Assembly: GCA_025201765.1 (NCBI GenBank)
Contig: MU623420.1
Location: 109,542 to 173,541 of the forward strand
Direction of reading: 5' to 3'
From: Daldinia sp. FL1419
Lineage: Eukaryota > Ascomycota > Sordariomycetes > Xylariales > Hypoxylaceae
Length of the DNA stretch: 64,000 nucleotides
In this document: piece after piece, positions 1-13,222 of the stretch
How positions within the stretch are numbered: position 1 is the stretch's first letter
Layout of the letters: every line of letters starts with the position of its first letter
Made by a program: the position numbers and the translations under genes
The notes under the pieces: generated by a model
Database searches by the model: none
The model's input: the letters and a program-made list of their open reading frames with translations, nothing else
What the model was told of the DNA's origin: nothing

Positions 1-618
1 GTACTTTGACACATAGCTGCGAAATATATAATTCTTTGATATTACCGAATGCCCTTGGTGGGAGTTTTAATTTATCATGGGAACGAATAGAGACTCGCTT
101 TATAGGTAGGTAGGTAGGATGTAGTGGTTGTGGTATAGTCCAACGTTTGTTTTCTACAGTATGAGAGGAAAATTAGTTGAACGTTACAATATCGTCTCCT
201 GTTGCTAGCTTTTTCGTTTAGATGTAGTCAGTACACAAAACTTCAGTATGGAAGTCATTACGTGAAGCTAGGGGTTCACATTGATATTATACCAGGCAAG
301 AAATGTTTAGGGCTCATCCATGCCAGTTGCATTCATGTACATATAAAGGCAAGTGAATATTACACAATACGTGATAGGCCCTCTTGTAGGTCTATCACGA
401 CCTACCAAGAGTACATACGTCCTACGTTTCTGCTTCACATTTTACTTTTTCCCCGTTGTCGCAACTTAATGAGTACACTTTTTGTTTATTTCCTTTCCAA
501 TCCTCGCAAGGACCAATGAATTCGCCTCCACCCTATACCCTTATCCTAACGCGTACCGCATAATGCCCGTTAACAAGCAGCAGACGGCCTTGGTGAAAGA
601 GCCGTATGTAGCGAGCTT
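1..618. other. Intergenic, no gene seen
   Basis: This stretch lies 3' of the TRAP-alpha-like gene. Short open frames here have no recognisable composition or motif. A GGTA tetranucleotide run (about 105-118) is the only simple repeat. Confidence 0.6.
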
Positions 619-1625
619 CTACTCGGAAGCCTTAGTCTTCGACTTCCCGCTAGCGCCGCTCTTGACGCGACGTGCGGCAGGGCGGTTTATGTGGTCTGAA
701 GGGATCCAGCTCTCGTCGTAGCCCTTGTCAGTGCCAGTTGCAGAGCTTTCGCCTCCGGAGAGGGGTTCCTTCTCGACAGACGGGGCAGGAGCACGGCTCT
801 TCTTGCTGGGCTTGCCGCTGGGAGCGCGCTTGGTCTGGGGGAAGAGAGCCTCGATATAGGTCTTGTACACAAAGTAGCACGTGCCCGCGAAGGCAGTAGT
901 GAGGACAAGGTACAAGAAGATGCTATAGTAACAGAGTCAGTAATTTTGAGCCACATGCAGAGCGCAGTATAAAGATGAAGAGCGAATGAGAAAGTTAAAG
1001 TTATAGAGGACTTACATCTGAGGGTCAAAGATACTGGTGGGCGCCTCAACAATGCTGACGGTCTGGTCGTATACACCGACTTGGAAGATCTGGTTGGCCG
1101 AGTTGGTAACAACGGCGACAAGCTGTAGGCGCACATCCTGGGGTAGCATGTCAAGTACGAAAGAGTAAGGAAGCGACTGCTTCTCGCCGGCGGGGATGGT
1201 AGCTTCGTAACGGACAGTAGTCAAGTTGCGAACCACAGAAGCCATAGGGCTGTCCTCGGGAGTAAGAGCCTTGTTGTTGAGGAGCTGGCCGCCGACGAAG
1301 GCAACCAAGATGGGCTCGTCCTCGTTGTTGGTGATGTCAATCACGGCCTTGGTCGGGCGGCCATTGACGAGCTTCACACCAAAGATATCATCGGCCTCGG
1401 GGAAAGTGGCAGCAACTTCAGCTTTCAGCTCGACCGAAGGAGGGCTACCAGCGTTGTCGGAAAGAGGCTTCAAGGCAGATTGTATTAGTAGCTAGCTTTA
1501 ACCAATTGATATATTAAAAAGCTTGTTGGTTTTCAACTTACAGATTCAGGATCGACCTCGGCGGCGAACACCGAGGCGACACGAAGGGCCAGAGCGGCCA
1601 GGACAGAATAACGGAAGGCCACCAT
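619..1625 (-). CDS. irc22: TRAP-alpha / IRC22-like ER membrane protein
   Basis: The gene is spliced into three exons (1625-1542, 1467-1016, 922-619), giving 279 residues. The joins use GTAAGT donors and AG acceptors and keep one frame. Residues 1-22 are a signal peptide ending in VFAA. Residues 23 to about 178 form a lumenal beta-rich domain with the TRAP-alpha pattern (ITNNEDEPILV, TVRYEATIPAGE, LPYSFVLDM). A transmembrane helix follows (about 179-200, starting IIFLYLVLTT), then a basic Lys/Ser-rich cytosolic tail. TRAP-alpha proteins sit beside the Sec61 translocon; the fungal branch is named IRC22. Splice joins at DPES-PLSD and DPQ-IIFL restore the continuous family pattern. The family call is firm; a role at the translocon is inferred from the family. 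Confidence 0.85.
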
Positions 1626-2221
1626 GATGGGCGGGAAGACGAGGTAGAATTAACCGGACGATCAAGAGGAAGAAGAAAGTGGAAGAAGGGCGTTGTTGAC
1701 AAGACAGAAAAGATTCAGAAAAAAAAGAAAAGGAAAAAGGAAAGAAGCTCAATCCATCAATTGAATTTCGGAGAAGGCGTAGGAAGGCGTTAGCTGCGCA
1801 GCTCAGGGAAAACTGGTTGTGTGCAATCTGGTCAAATGCAATTGCATTGGACGATGGGTCCCCGAATTGGATTTCCGGCCAATGACGTGACGTTGCGTCA
1901 GGAAGGTCCTCCTCCACTTCCACCTCCACCCCTGCTCCTTACCAGGTACGTACCAAAGTTACCCTTGCGCATTTACTAGAGGTTCCTTCTGGGAACTTGA
2001 CGTGGCTGCGGCTTCACTTATTCTGGCGCATAGCAACATCTCATCGTCAGTTACTTGAAACTAAATTTTAAGCTTGACTAGTCATGATTTACTATTTTTT
2101 ATCTATTTATTTTTTTTTTAAAAAAAAAGAATGCCTGTTTCCTTTAGGTTAGGTTAAATAAATATCCTCGCTTTACATAACGCACGCCGCATAAACCGTA
2201 CACAAGGTGTGTATATCAACT
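1626..2221. other. Intergenic between TRAP-alpha-like gene and arylsulfatase
   Basis: Upstream of the TRAP-alpha-like start there is a purine-rich tract (about 1660-1745 on the plus strand), probably 5' leader. An A/T homopolymer cluster lies at about 2090-2130. I see no gene. Confidence 0.5.
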
Positions 2222-4319
2222 CTATACCCAGTCCTCCCACCTTAATCCATCTCTCCAACCCTTCCAAGTCGGCCCCTCGGCATCGGGCAAGAACCCGTTG
2301 GCGCAGTACGCATACTCGACGCGGGCAGCGCGGGCTTGCGCGTCGTAGAAGCTGTCGTACTGCGGTTCCAACGCGTCTGCAAGCGTCCGCACGCTCCCTT
2401 CGGGGTGCAACTCTGCCCATGGTCGCCGGCACGTTGCGCCTGCGCACGTTTTGAGAACCAGTACCAGGGCGTCGAGGCGGGCTGCGACCTTTTCCACGGG
2501 ATAGCCAGCTGCTGCGACGGTTTGACGGGTAGATGATTCTGAGGGTGAGAGAAGATTGCGAAGTTGGCCCGGGTCAGCCTGTAGAGTTACCTTCTCAGCA
2601 GTGATCTTAGTAGAATGATAGAACGATATGGTCACATACATCTAGATCGTATAGTTCGTGCTCGTTGTTGCACCACACAGAGTAGTATAAATTGTATCCC
2701 GGTCCTGAGACGCGAAGGGCCTTGTATGTGTTATGCTCGAGGGGGTTGCCTTGGTGAGAAGCCAGTGTCAGATCAAGCTCTTCTAATTCGTGACCAGATA
2801 AGGGGTAAATGTCAACTTACGGTTATGAATGCCCTCGCCCATTGCCATTCCCCAATATTCGATGCCTGCGTGTTCCCTTCTCTCTCCCCGACCCCTAACC
2901 TCTTCAATCTCCCCCTTTGTCACTGGGATTGCCGCGCCATCGAAGTCGTCTCTCTGCGTAATTCCTAGCAGATTGAGGAACGTCGGTGCGAGATCAGCGT
3001 GCGTAGTCACTACTCCTTCTGCCGTATAATTAGTCGCAACTCCCGGTCCCCGTATAATCAGCGGCACATTCACGTCCTCCTCGTAGCCGCAGCTCTTTCC
3101 GGGCTGCAGCCGGTGCTGGCCAATGTGGTACTCGTTATCGCTACTATATACGAAATATGTGTTGTCAAGTATACCGTGCGCTTCAAGACGCGAGATGAGC
3201 CCATCTACGAGCTCGTCGACGGCTTGAAGGGAGCGAAGACGCTGCCGGTAGAAGTGGTCGTTGTATTCTACGTTGGTAGTGTTCTGCCGTGGTAGCTGAG
3301 AGATCCAGTTTGCACCCGAAGGCTATGGAAATATGAGCAAGCGTCTAAGAAGAAGCGGTAGATCTTATTTATGGGTCAAGGAATATCAAAGTGCGGAAGC
3401 CTTGCATACCTCATCTGGATTAAAGTTGGCGGTTCGAGGCACCTTCTCCTCCTCGAAAAGGTGTTTATGTCGCTCAGCAGGCACGGGTTTGGTGAATTCG
3501 AAAGGCAGGTTGTCGAGATCACGGTGGCCATCCGAAGCAGAATCCTTCATGACAACATTGGCGTGGGGGGCGACTGGCGCAGCAACCAGGAAGAAAGGGT
3601 TTCCAGCATCGACGGCTTCGTCTAGCAGCCCATACGCCTTCTCCGCTAGCACATCGGTGCTATACTGCCCTTCGTAACTGCGCGGCTCCTCTCCATTTCG
3701 CTGGAACGTGCTGTTTAAATAATTGTATGTGTAAGGGTCAAGTAGGAAGTCCTAGGTTTATGTTAGCTTCAAAAATCGGACACCTTGAGGAATAGGAGGT
3801 TGGATATACTGAGCCTGCGAAACCCCTCGGAGCTGGTGAGTTGTAATTTTCGACCGTATGCACATTGAACAACTTCCCTGTATAATATGCATTATACCCG
3901 GCGTCCTGTAGCCAGACAGGAAGATAATTATCGTTGAAACCCTGCGAAATGAACTTGGGATACCCGCCATACGGCGGGCTCACATCTGTGACATTCGTAT
4001 TATGCGCAAACTTTCCCGTCCACAGCGTAACCCTCGACGGACAGCACACGGCCGTCGTCGCGTAGTGGCTGCTAAACCGTGTTCCCTGTTCCAATAGATG
4101 TTTCTGGACCAATGGCATATAATCCAACGACGACAGATGCACGTCCTGATCGTCTGTTAGAACAAACACGACGTTGGGCTGAGGTCGTGACAATTGCGCC
4201 TCCGTCTCACGGCCAAGACCAAGTGGCGTTTGATCCAGACCAAAATCTGGTGTAGCCTCAACTCGGCAGGTATCAGTGCTAATGGCGCACAACAGAGCGA
4301 TGAGAGTCGTGACACGCAT
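2222..4319 (-). CDS. Secreted type I arylsulfatase
   Basis: Five exons (4319-3810, 3751-3410, 3322-2821, 2749-2640, 2578-2222) give 606 residues. The N-terminus is a signal peptide (MRVTTLIALLCAIS). Type I sulfatase hallmarks follow: metal-binding NVVFVLTDDQD (about 49-59) and the formylglycine signature C-C-P-S-R at 92-96, where Cys92 would be oxidised by a formylglycine-generating enzyme, then TGKF. Downstream are APVAPH and the DNEYHIGQHR-like metal/sulfate-binding segment in exon 3. These enzymes hydrolyse aryl sulfate esters and help scavenge sulfur. The first intron (3809-3752) restores GFAGS-DFLLDPYTYNY, typical of the family. Length matches fungal arylsulfatases. No sulfur-regulatory site was recognised by eye. 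A phosphonate hydrolase is less likely given the overall pattern. Confidence 0.93.
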
Positions 4320-4809
4320 TTTGTTAGTTATTATTATTTTTCGTGCGTTCAAAAGTCTCCTTATATGAGAGTTGTGAGACCAATTTAGGCAATCGAGCAC
4401 TCGTCTCCAATGAGCACATGGCAGGGGTTAGATTGCGTGCTTGGAAATAGAAGCCCTGAGACTCAGCCCAGCGATTAGAGTTGACTCTAGAAAAGGAGAA
4501 TGTTACACGGGACTCATGATAGATATCAATACAACTCATTCATTGCTTTTGAATGAAGACAGCTTAAACTGTAATTATGCCGGGCGTAACCTAATACTAC
4601 CGTAGGTTCTAACCTAGCCAATTTAATGCAGCCAGCCTGTTTCGGGGTACATGGGTGGGTGATGATCATGGTCTTACGCTCCGGTCAAATCTTGCCTAAC
4701 CAATGGTGTTTTTCCTACCCACGCAGAACGCCTCGCTCGCCTATGCTTAATCCAACGATAGAAAGGGAATATTTAAGTACTCGTAGCCTCTCTTGCCTAG
4801 GCCGGATCT
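4320..4809. other. Arylsulfatase upstream region
   Basis: This 490-nt gap between the sulfatase start and the Med5 stop carries the sulfatase promoter and the Med5 3' end. No reading frame here looks coding. Confidence 0.5.
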
Positions 4810-7800
4810 CTAGGACAAATCCCAGCCATCAAGTAGATCGGCACCACCACCACCACCCCCAAGACTGCCGAACATGTCATCACTTGACCCGAAGTCGATT
4901 CCTCCGTGGTGACCTGAGTCACCAGGGCCACCACCGAGATGACCCATGTCGCCACCGCCGTTTCCAAGATCTAAATTCATGCTTCCGTCATTTGTTAGAC
5001 CCTCGTTCTGGGCAGCCGCGGCTAGCGCATCCCCGAGCGCGTGCGCGTTTCCGTCCAAGCCTAAGTTAGCCAGTTCGCCTTGCAACATCGACTCGGCAGG
5101 TGGGGGCATTAGCATCTGCGCCTCGACTTTGCGGTATAAACGAACAATAATCTCGGCCATGCCTGGATCTGACTTTTGGATAATCTTGCAATCCTCCGCT
5201 TCTGCTTTTAGGGCCGCCTGGAGGGAAAGGCGTAGTTGAGGGGGCACATAGGGCCGGTTTGCAGAATCTAGATGAAGCACTGCTTCTGTCGGTGGCGGCA
5301 AATTGGTCACATCAGGAGCGCATATGAGGGCGGTAGCGATGTCGTGAGCGATACTTCCGTTGCCCGCTTCTGTCTGTACTTTGACCTCCTCTAGGATAAC
5401 GTAGAGGAATCGCTTTGCACCAAGTATCTTCAATGCAACTAGAATCTGGCGATGCGTATATGCAGTCGGCATCACGTTCAAGCCTGGGTGGACACTCCAC
5501 GACACAAAGTTTTGAACTAGATGTCGAACAAGTGCGGCCAAGCCCCCATTCGCTGTGCTGCACCATGTCTCGAGCTCATTATTAGCAGCGCTAGCAGTGC
5601 GTCGCGAGAGGCGGATATTTTCTCTCATCGCTTTAAGAAGGGGTTCTATCGCCTGATTTTTAGGATCGAACCTTTGACACGATCTCAGCGAAGAATCAAG
5701 GGGCATAGCAATGATATTTACAACCGAAGACAGCATAGTTTGGGCCTCGGTAGGGCCTTGTTTGGTTAATAGGATGAGTTGTAAAATCCGAATGACTGCC
5801 TTGTGCTCCTGGCCCTGGTTCAGCTCCACCCAGAGCAGATTAGACATGTATAGAATGGCCGGTACGAGCGACGGGAGTAGGAACGTATTTACTAAGTCTA
5901 TGCTCAAGTTAGTACACCACCTAGGGTGAATATGTCAATTTGAAGCTTACATTCGACACCAGTCTTGAGACTTTCTTCGTCCAGGTGATTTGTACAATAT
6001 GCGAGAACAATTTGGTGGAATAGTGTGGGAACAAGTAGATAAAAATCCTGTGGGGGACAGGAGGATAGCAGCTCGTCTGCCAATCCGCCAGATTCTGTAT
6101 CGAAAAGACCACGTATCCAACCGTCTAAATGTCCGTTCTCTCGATCTGTCAACTCCTCGAGCGACTTGTTGAGTTGATGCACGCTGAGTAGTTTAGCTAC
6201 AAACGAGTCTGATCGAATACCGAGATCCATAGTTGAAAGATTGTAACGATGGACGAATGCCAAGACTAGAAGGAGCACAGAGCCGAACTCTTCGTAAACG
6301 GGTTGATATTCCCCTTGATCTTCCTCGTAGCGCCAGTGATTATCTAACAACTCGCAGAGTGGGTGCAACATAGTAATCGGTTTACAGAAAAGTAGCATTA
6401 CATCCAGTAGCAACGGCTTCTTAGCAAGTTGGCTACATAGGAGTTTTAAGGTCATAGTTTCTTTGTTATTGCAAAGACGACCAATAACCTGGATTTCTTT
6501 TATTCAGTATTAAAATCTTCAGTTCTATAGTTTAAGTGCTTACCTCTGCTAGAGCCTGACAAACCGCGCCAACGTTGCCATCCATGTTGTCAAGTTCGCC
6601 GATTAGTCTCTGGATCCTTTCGGGGTCGCCCATGCATTCTTCGACTAATTGCTCCTTGACGTATCGGCCTGCCTGCGGTAGAGTTTGATACGTAATCTCT
6701 CCGAGTAAACCTTCAATACTTGATTCCGGGATTAACCCATGTAGGCAACAGGCGAAACAGAAGTCTTGACGGACACTGTCGGTAAAGGTATTGCTAGTAT
6801 GTGTATCTTCAAACATGGCAGACAAAGTCGGAAAGGCATTAGTATCAACGTGATTGAGAGCCTCGGTGATGCAGAACTGAGCTGATAAAGGGGGATACAT
6901 GGACGTCGCTAATGTTGCTAAAAGCAAGGGTAATTTGTTGATCAAGTAAGACCTAAGTACGTAGTTTGAATGTTGGCCGTCACCACGAAATACTGCATTG
7001 GCGAGGACATCGAAGGAGGCCAGGATCAAATCAATCGTAGTAGATTGTATATCTCCCTACCCCGTATTAACATTTTTGAATTACGTTAGATGATGGGCTT
7101 AGTACGATGCATACCTGATATCTATTATGTAAATAGTTGAAAAGAGCAGGATCATCTATTAGGGGTCTCCCAACAAGCTAAGAGAAATCAGTGCGCAACT
7201 CCATGGGGGCGGATCACGGGATCTTACTGAGGCATTCAAGTAGATGTATAAGCCAGCCCGCGAGTTAACATTGGGTAGATCAGGTACGACGAAGTTATCC
7301 AAAGCCATCGTAGACTCAATATCGTCAAACCCGGGATTAGTGGTTTCCTTCTTCTTATCTACCGGCTCGAAAGAGGCGAGTGTCTCGGTGCGAAATAACT
7401 CGAGTCGACTGGCGATCTGCGATGCACTTTGGAGTATAGATGGAATGAAACTTGCTAGACTTTCCGACAAAGCCCTTCGCGCGTCTATATGATATTAGCC
7501 TAACCGAGTTCACGTTGAAGACGGGAAAATGTACGACGCAAACACGTACGTTTTGCAAGAGGCTGGCGAAGAGCGTTTAGAAACGTTTGACTCTCACAGA
7601 TAGCTAAGAGAAGCATAACAAACGCAGCTCTTGCCGCTTCCATTTCATCCCTAGACTGCGGGCTATGCAATTGGCTCATGACATCGTGCGCAAACGCTGT
7701 CGAGGCCGAAGTAAATAACGACATCCACTGTGCGATTAGTTTGCATATTTGCAAGGCATCGCCGGTATCACCGATACCAGAGCCCATCGCAACAGCTTTT

Positions 7801-8240
7801 GTAAGACGATAAAAAATAACTTCTTCAGCACCATAAGAATTTCCCCATATTAACGGCTCTCTATGCTCTGAATCGCCAAGCGAGCCATTGCTAGCCTTCG
7901 AAGCTTGAGTGTGCGACGTTGAATATCTATACAATGCCTTCAATATGGAAGGGGTATCGATGAGCTTATACCGAACGAGACCTTGCAAGTATCGTGGGAC
8001 GCGAGGGTCGAGGCTTTCGGGATTCGAGGGTTGTGGTCTTAAGAAAATATCGGTGATGATATTTGGAGGCAACGGATATCTCGAATGCATCATCGGAATG
8101 TACGACTCAAAAGCATCCACATCAAGACGAGACGAGAGACACCTGTTGAGGAACTTGTTCCACTCCTCTCTCGGATCAGCATGGTCTTGCATAGTCCCAT
8201 TCGCGAAGCCGCCCTCTATCATATCTACGTCCATCTCCAT
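4810..8240 (-). CDS. nut1: Mediator of RNA polymerase II subunit 5 (Med5/Nut1)
   Basis: Six exons (8240-7550, 7484-7228, 7177-7115, 7056-6544, 6488-5951, 5897-4810) give 1049 residues, the usual size for fungal Med5. The N-terminal block (EEWNKFLNRCLSSRLDVDAF, then YPLPPNIITDIFLRPQPSNP and LDPRVPRYLQGL) is diagnostic. The body is an all-helical repeat-like protein. The C-terminus ends in an acidic, Gly-rich tail (DDMFGSLGGGG, then DLLDGWDLS), also typical. Med5 belongs to the Mediator tail module and links activators to RNA polymerase II in the nucleus. The start at 8240 is the first ATG after an unrelated upstream extension; the ATG two codons later is possible. The 63-nt third exon encodes exactly 21 residues and is easy to miss in automatic models. 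Confidence 0.92.
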
Positions 8241-9377
8241 CCTCACAAAGCGCGTTCGGGGTTTCGTATATCGGATTTGGCTTGGTACATTTGACGACGC
8301 GAGGTTTGTAATATCACAGAATAGGAACCCGTATTGGAAGTATTGTCCTTTATGTACTCGTACCAGTAACACGCCCGTTTCATATGGAATTTTAGGTACA
8401 AGTTTAGGTTAGGATAACCACCTAACTAGTTAGTAGTAAGTTGTACGTACGAATCTGTAACATGGAAATGTTTGAATCTCACGTTTTAAATTGACGAGGC
8501 TGAACTTTAGATAAATGCGGCAGTAGCAAATTGACGTCGGTGGGTATCTTAGCGCTGCTACCTTGCCCACTATCGGTAGGTAGGTAGGTAGGTACTCCCG
8601 ACTAATAATAAGTGATCTAAAGTCGCTCCCATTGCTAATCCAGCCAGAGCTCCAGCCAAGGCCAGGGGCGTAATTTAGGGCCAGAACGTGTTAACTAGGA
8701 TAATGGAGCTTGGGCCATCCAGGCTCTATTGTACAAAACATAAATCTGCCCTCCAAAAAAACAAAACCAAAAAAACAACAACAACTTGTTAATGGGATGG
8801 CAAAAGCGGCCACCTCCCCCCCCCCCTTTTCCCCATGCCGCGGCGATCGAGGTCAGAGAATAAGGATTGCCGTATCCAACGTAATGTAACGTAGAAATAT
8901 TCAAGATTCCAAGATTCCAAGATTCCAAGTTCAACTTTCAACTTTATTATTATACCTACCATCCTATTATGTCCCACACAATTTGGATTTAAGATAAATC
9001 GTAGGTCAGGGTACCTATAAAACTAACAATCCCCAAAGTCAATTAGTTTGAATCAGTCCAATCTCTCATAGAAAATCGCCCGCGTTTTCCCTCCCGTCCT
9101 ATGGATAAATATAAGGCGCGTAGCGATACACTTGGGTCAACCCATTATCCCAAGGGTACTTGAATAGAAACCTTCAACATGATGATCTCTATTTGGTCAT
9201 CTCTGGTTCCATGAAACAAAATCCTTACGCCTGATCGCTTCCTCCAGAGCAAACCGCATCCGGTTAACCCCTATAACCCCGTCTATCCCATCTAATGTCC
9301 GGGCATCGTGTATCTCGGTTGCCCACTATCCTCCCAAAATATGCAGAGACTGCAATTATGACGCCCTGATACGTCTT
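8241..9377. other. Intergenic with short tandem repeats
   Basis: This region is upstream of Med5 and downstream of the Pro-rich gene. It holds a GGTA run (about 8575-8594), a C-rich tract near 8815-8830, and an 8-bp repeat CAAGATTC in about 3.5 copies (about 8902-8929). No gene was recognised. Confidence 0.55.
8575..8594. repeat. (GGTA)5 microsatellite
   Basis: Five perfect copies of GGTA. The same tetramer recurs at about 105-118, 11685-11705 and 41680-41695 and belongs to the AGGTA/TACCT word family of this genome. Confidence 0.8.
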
Positions 9378-10115
9378 TCAGGCATCTTCCGTCTTTACAA
9401 CCGCCATGTCTCTATCGACATCAGGTGATCTGGGTCCGACCATCCAGTCCTGCATTGCTAACCATTCGCTCCAATTTGCTTCGGCACTGACAATTTCCTT
9501 CTCCGTGACGTTCTGAAGAGGACGTAGGAATGGGATGGTCTGCTCATCCGGCATGTCATACTGGGACTTGACCTTCAGCCAGCCAGCGCTCTTAGCAGCA
9601 AAGAGGAAATTTCTCCGCTCCACTTCATGAACGTGCCCTATCCCCGCAGCCCAGTGATCCCCGAAGAACCCATGCAGAACACCCGGAAAATCTAAACCGG
9701 TTGCTACTAGCCGCCGGATATACGGCGTCAGGGAGACGAACATCGGGTTGCGACTCGGTATTGCAAGCATCGGGGACGGGGACGACACGCCCGCCGGCGA
9801 TCCGGGTGGTTGCGATGATACAACAGGATGCTGCGGGTTTTGAAAAGGTAATTGTATATTTATGAATGCCGCAACAGCCTGTACCGGCCCACTGTGTTGG
9901 GCATGATCCAAAAAGTACCGGACACATGACTGAAATTGCGGGTACCACTCGAGAATATCGAATTGGGACCCCCGAAAGGGATTAAAGGGACCCGACGGGT
10001 CTATCCCAGGCGGTGCCTCTCGCGATGAGGAGGGTTGCGGAGGTGATCGAGACTGAGAGGGTTGAAAGGCCATTGGGAATCCCGGAGGTCTACCTCCCTG
10101 GGGATGAAATGACAT
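9378..10115 (-). CDS. Conserved fungal Pro-rich protein of unknown function
   Basis: A single exon encodes 245 residues. Residues 1-45 are Pro/Ser-rich and low complexity (GGRPPGFPMAFQPSQ, PPQPSSS). A globular part begins around 50 with FDILEWYPQFQSCVRYFLDH, then a second Pro/Ser linker, then PYIRRLVATGLDFPGVLHGFF, an NFLFAAKSAGWLKVK segment and a C-terminal acidic KTEDA. The aromatic-rich conserved blocks separated by disordered linkers look like a real fungal protein rather than a chance frame. No catalytic motif, signal peptide or membrane segment is visible. I cannot assign a function. The following 1.2 kb upstream is noncoding. Confidence 0.7.
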   Translation of the reverse strand: MSFHPQGGRPPGFPMAFQPSQSRSPPQPSSSREAPPGIDPSGPFNPFRGSQFDILEWYPQFQSCVRYFLDHAQHSGPVQAVAAFINIQLPFQNPQHPVVSSQPPGSPAGVSSPSPMLAIPSRNPMFVSLTPYIRRLVATGLDFPGVLHGFFGDHWAAGIGHVHEVERRNFLFAAKSAGWLKVKSQYDMPDEQTIPFLRPLQNVTEKEIVSAEANWSEWLAMQDWMVGPRSPDVDRDMAVVKTEDA

Positions 10116-13100
10116 GCCGTTAATGTAACGCCGGTAAGTATGCTTAATATATCTATAACCCGGAACGGTCGTCTCTCTACAATAGAACGAGGGCCGGGAG
10201 TGTCTAGTAACACGTAACTGAGTCTTGGTAAAATTCTAGATATAATACCCAGTCCGTGCAAGTGGCGGGAAGGTAAAAGTGTGGTTTATCAAGTAGTAAG
10301 AAAGGAAGCGTATCAATCTAAAGCATCGCGAATGCTCCACATCGAATTGACCCGCGGTACGCCAATCAGGAGAGAGGAAGTTAACCGGATGATAGACTTT
10401 TAGACTAGGTAAAGACGGCGGGCCGCTGAAGGTTTTAATACCACTTTGAAGACTTGTAGCTTGTCCTTGCCTTTTTCATCATGTTCGCCTAGACCAGTCC
10501 GCTTCGAGTCAAGGGGAAAGGGGAGGCTGTAAGTCACTAAGTACCGGTATACCAACGGAAATAAAAAGAAAATAAAAAGAAAAGGAAAAAGTAAAATAAT
10601 AATAATGTGACTAGGTCACAAGAGAGGTCACAGTAACCGGTCCTCGGCAGCAGAACCATGAGAACTATACCAGAGGGTCCGCCACTTGCGCTGTTGCGGC
10701 ATGTAAAGTCGGTTCAACGACAGGATCTAGATGTAATCGTTGTGGGGGGGCGATCACATTTGTGAGGCTTGGTGCTTGTACCGAACAGGGTTGAACTAGC
10801 AAAGAGAAGGACGAAAAGAGGTATGGTCCGAGAATAGGAACATTAGGAACATTAGGAACATGCCAAAGTCGCAGAAGCATACACGTAACTAGCGAGTTTC
10901 AAGGTTCCTATTTACCACCGACCACGCCTTGTAATTGGATTCCGACCTGACCGATATCTGTAGGCCTTTGGGTGTCTGCCTTTTTCATTTAATCCCCTTA
11001 TCGGTCCACTTCGATGGGAGCTGCCCAGATGTAGTATAGGGCGGCTCTAATAACGATGACGCAAGAAACTGACCTGTCGTCTTTTGTGAAAGTTTAGGTT
11101 AGATTCGAATTGGAGTGTCTAGTTGGTGAGGAGTTTTAGGCGAAAATCAGAGCATGCATACTTGCAAGGTTAGGTCAAAGCAGATCAAGGTATTGTACCT
11201 ACCTAGGTACCTAAGGTAGGTAATGTGTGAAATCAAAACTAAACCCGACTTACATACATGATCGACTCTCTCACCCAACGCAGACGAAAAAAATGCATGC
11301 GGGGCGTATAAGGTAAATAGGCGGACGATCCTTTAGAAACTCTACACTACGTCAGTTTTAATAAGCAGAGCCAGGTATATAAGGATTCGCGAAGCATGTA
11401 AGCAGTAAAAAATATGGAACGATGATGACGATGATCTTGATGAATTGGTGAAGATGAGGCTGCAAGAGACATGCCATGCATATGTTCGCGCATGGCGGAT
11501 AAAGGGCCCTGGCAAGGTCTAACGAGGGGGGTATACTAGTGTATTGTACGAAGCAGAGAAGGCTGCGAGGGGCCTGCGAAGTCCTGCAAGAAGACCCTGT
11601 GAGGCGTCTCCCAGGGCTTTTCAAGGGGTTCAAGTCCCAGATTTTAGAGGGTTGAGATTCAGGGTCGCTGCCGCAAGTATTACGTAGGTAGGTAAATGTA
11701 GGTAAGTACTGTAAAGGCCCCCTGTCGTTCTTGGTCAAAGAAAGGAAGAGATCAGAGAGAAGAACCAAAGCAAAGACGAACCATTGGATAGGAAGCCTAG
11801 ACCGAGTTTGCGGCGACGACGGGGACGGGACTGAGGGTTGCGCCGGCCCCACTCCATTGCGAACGCCACCAGCTAAACAGCTGTACCTAGTGTCTGAGCG
11901 TATAGAGAGGTATTTAGAAGTACATAGGGATGCGGGCGTCAAAAAAGCTGGCGCATCCCCTACCAAGATATGTATACAAAAATTAACAAATGTTCAACCA
12001 ATGTTTAAACAATGATATAAACCCCTAGGAAACCAATTAAAATTAATGTAATAAAGAAAAATGAATAAATATCAGCAGAGTATTTTCTTCAATATTTTAT
12101 AAGTATAATATAAAATATAACTAAAATATAACTAAAATATTAAACATTATGTTGTTATTTAGCAGCGGCCCGCCTGATAGGTATTGTGCGAAAAGAAAAT
12201 ACCCCCTAAATGTACATACTGAAATGCCCTCTGCTCAGGTGGGGGTGCAGGAGCTTACCGCCATGTGTCCTCGTAACAGCGTACCTAATCCGGTATAATA
12301 TAGTACATTCCTACACCTATGCACCCCTTAGGTGTATGGAGTTACACCTTGCCTAGGTACCTAGGTATTGTACGTGGGTGGGTAAATAGTGCATACATGT
12401 AAGTGCATTTGCATTTACTACAGACAACGGAAGCTTCCAATTGAAAAACTAAAAAGGTACTAACCTAGCAAGAGGTCATTTGCGCATCTCCGACCACCGA
12501 ACCACAATGTGCGCTTAGCTGCAAACTTGTCAATTACAACTACCTGCATGAAATGAAAGTTGCTAAGTAGACCTTTTCGCCATTGGGACTTCCAGAAGGT
12601 CAAAAAGGCCATACGGCTGTATGGGTGTATCGTGGTCCATAAATATCCCTAGAACTCGTTTTACCTGGTTTGGCTGGTCTCTGATCTGACAGTCTGACAA
12701 TCAATCTACTTTGCCATCCGAAAATCTGCGCCTCTCAATACCCGGGGCTAGTCTTAAGACAGGGTCGCTACCCTGATGTGCATCCCATCTCTCTTTACGT
12801 ATCGACTTCTTCATTTCCTATGAAGCCTTTGGTTGCCTATTTTTAATAGCACGCAATCTAGCCCCTCGGAGGAAACCGAATTTTCATCTGATCCTCTATC
12901 AGAGATCCGATGAAAGAGGGTCACGCGACAATTACGGAGAACATTAAGCCCAAGGAGTACGATATAACGCCTCGATAATATATGGCCTCCCGAAATATTC
13001 TAGGAAGTACCTTGGTCTAGATCCCGTAGTCGGGAGATCAATCGGCTGCGGAACGGCCTCAGTTACCCCATAAAATTGACTGACAAGGAACTCTTTCCCT

Positions 13101-13185
13101 TTAGGATATCACCCCTCTTCAATCCCCCCCCCCCCTGTAAGAGTTCTAGTACTCTCACTCTACACTGACATTTACATCCACGAGC

Positions 13186-13222
13186 TTTTTTTCTTTTTCT
13201 TTTTCTTTTTCTATCTTTTTTC
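13186..13222. repeat. Polypyrimidine tract
   Basis: A T-rich tract punctuated by C in TTTTTC steps, preceded by a C homopolymer near 13125-13135. It could be a promoter tract for an unannotated transcript, but no coding frame follows. Confidence 0.5.

Noticed and set aside
11358..11966. Minus-strand open frame of 202 codons
   Set aside because: No family-like motif, composition shifts along its length, and it covers GGTAGGTA repeat DNA. It looks like a chance frame.
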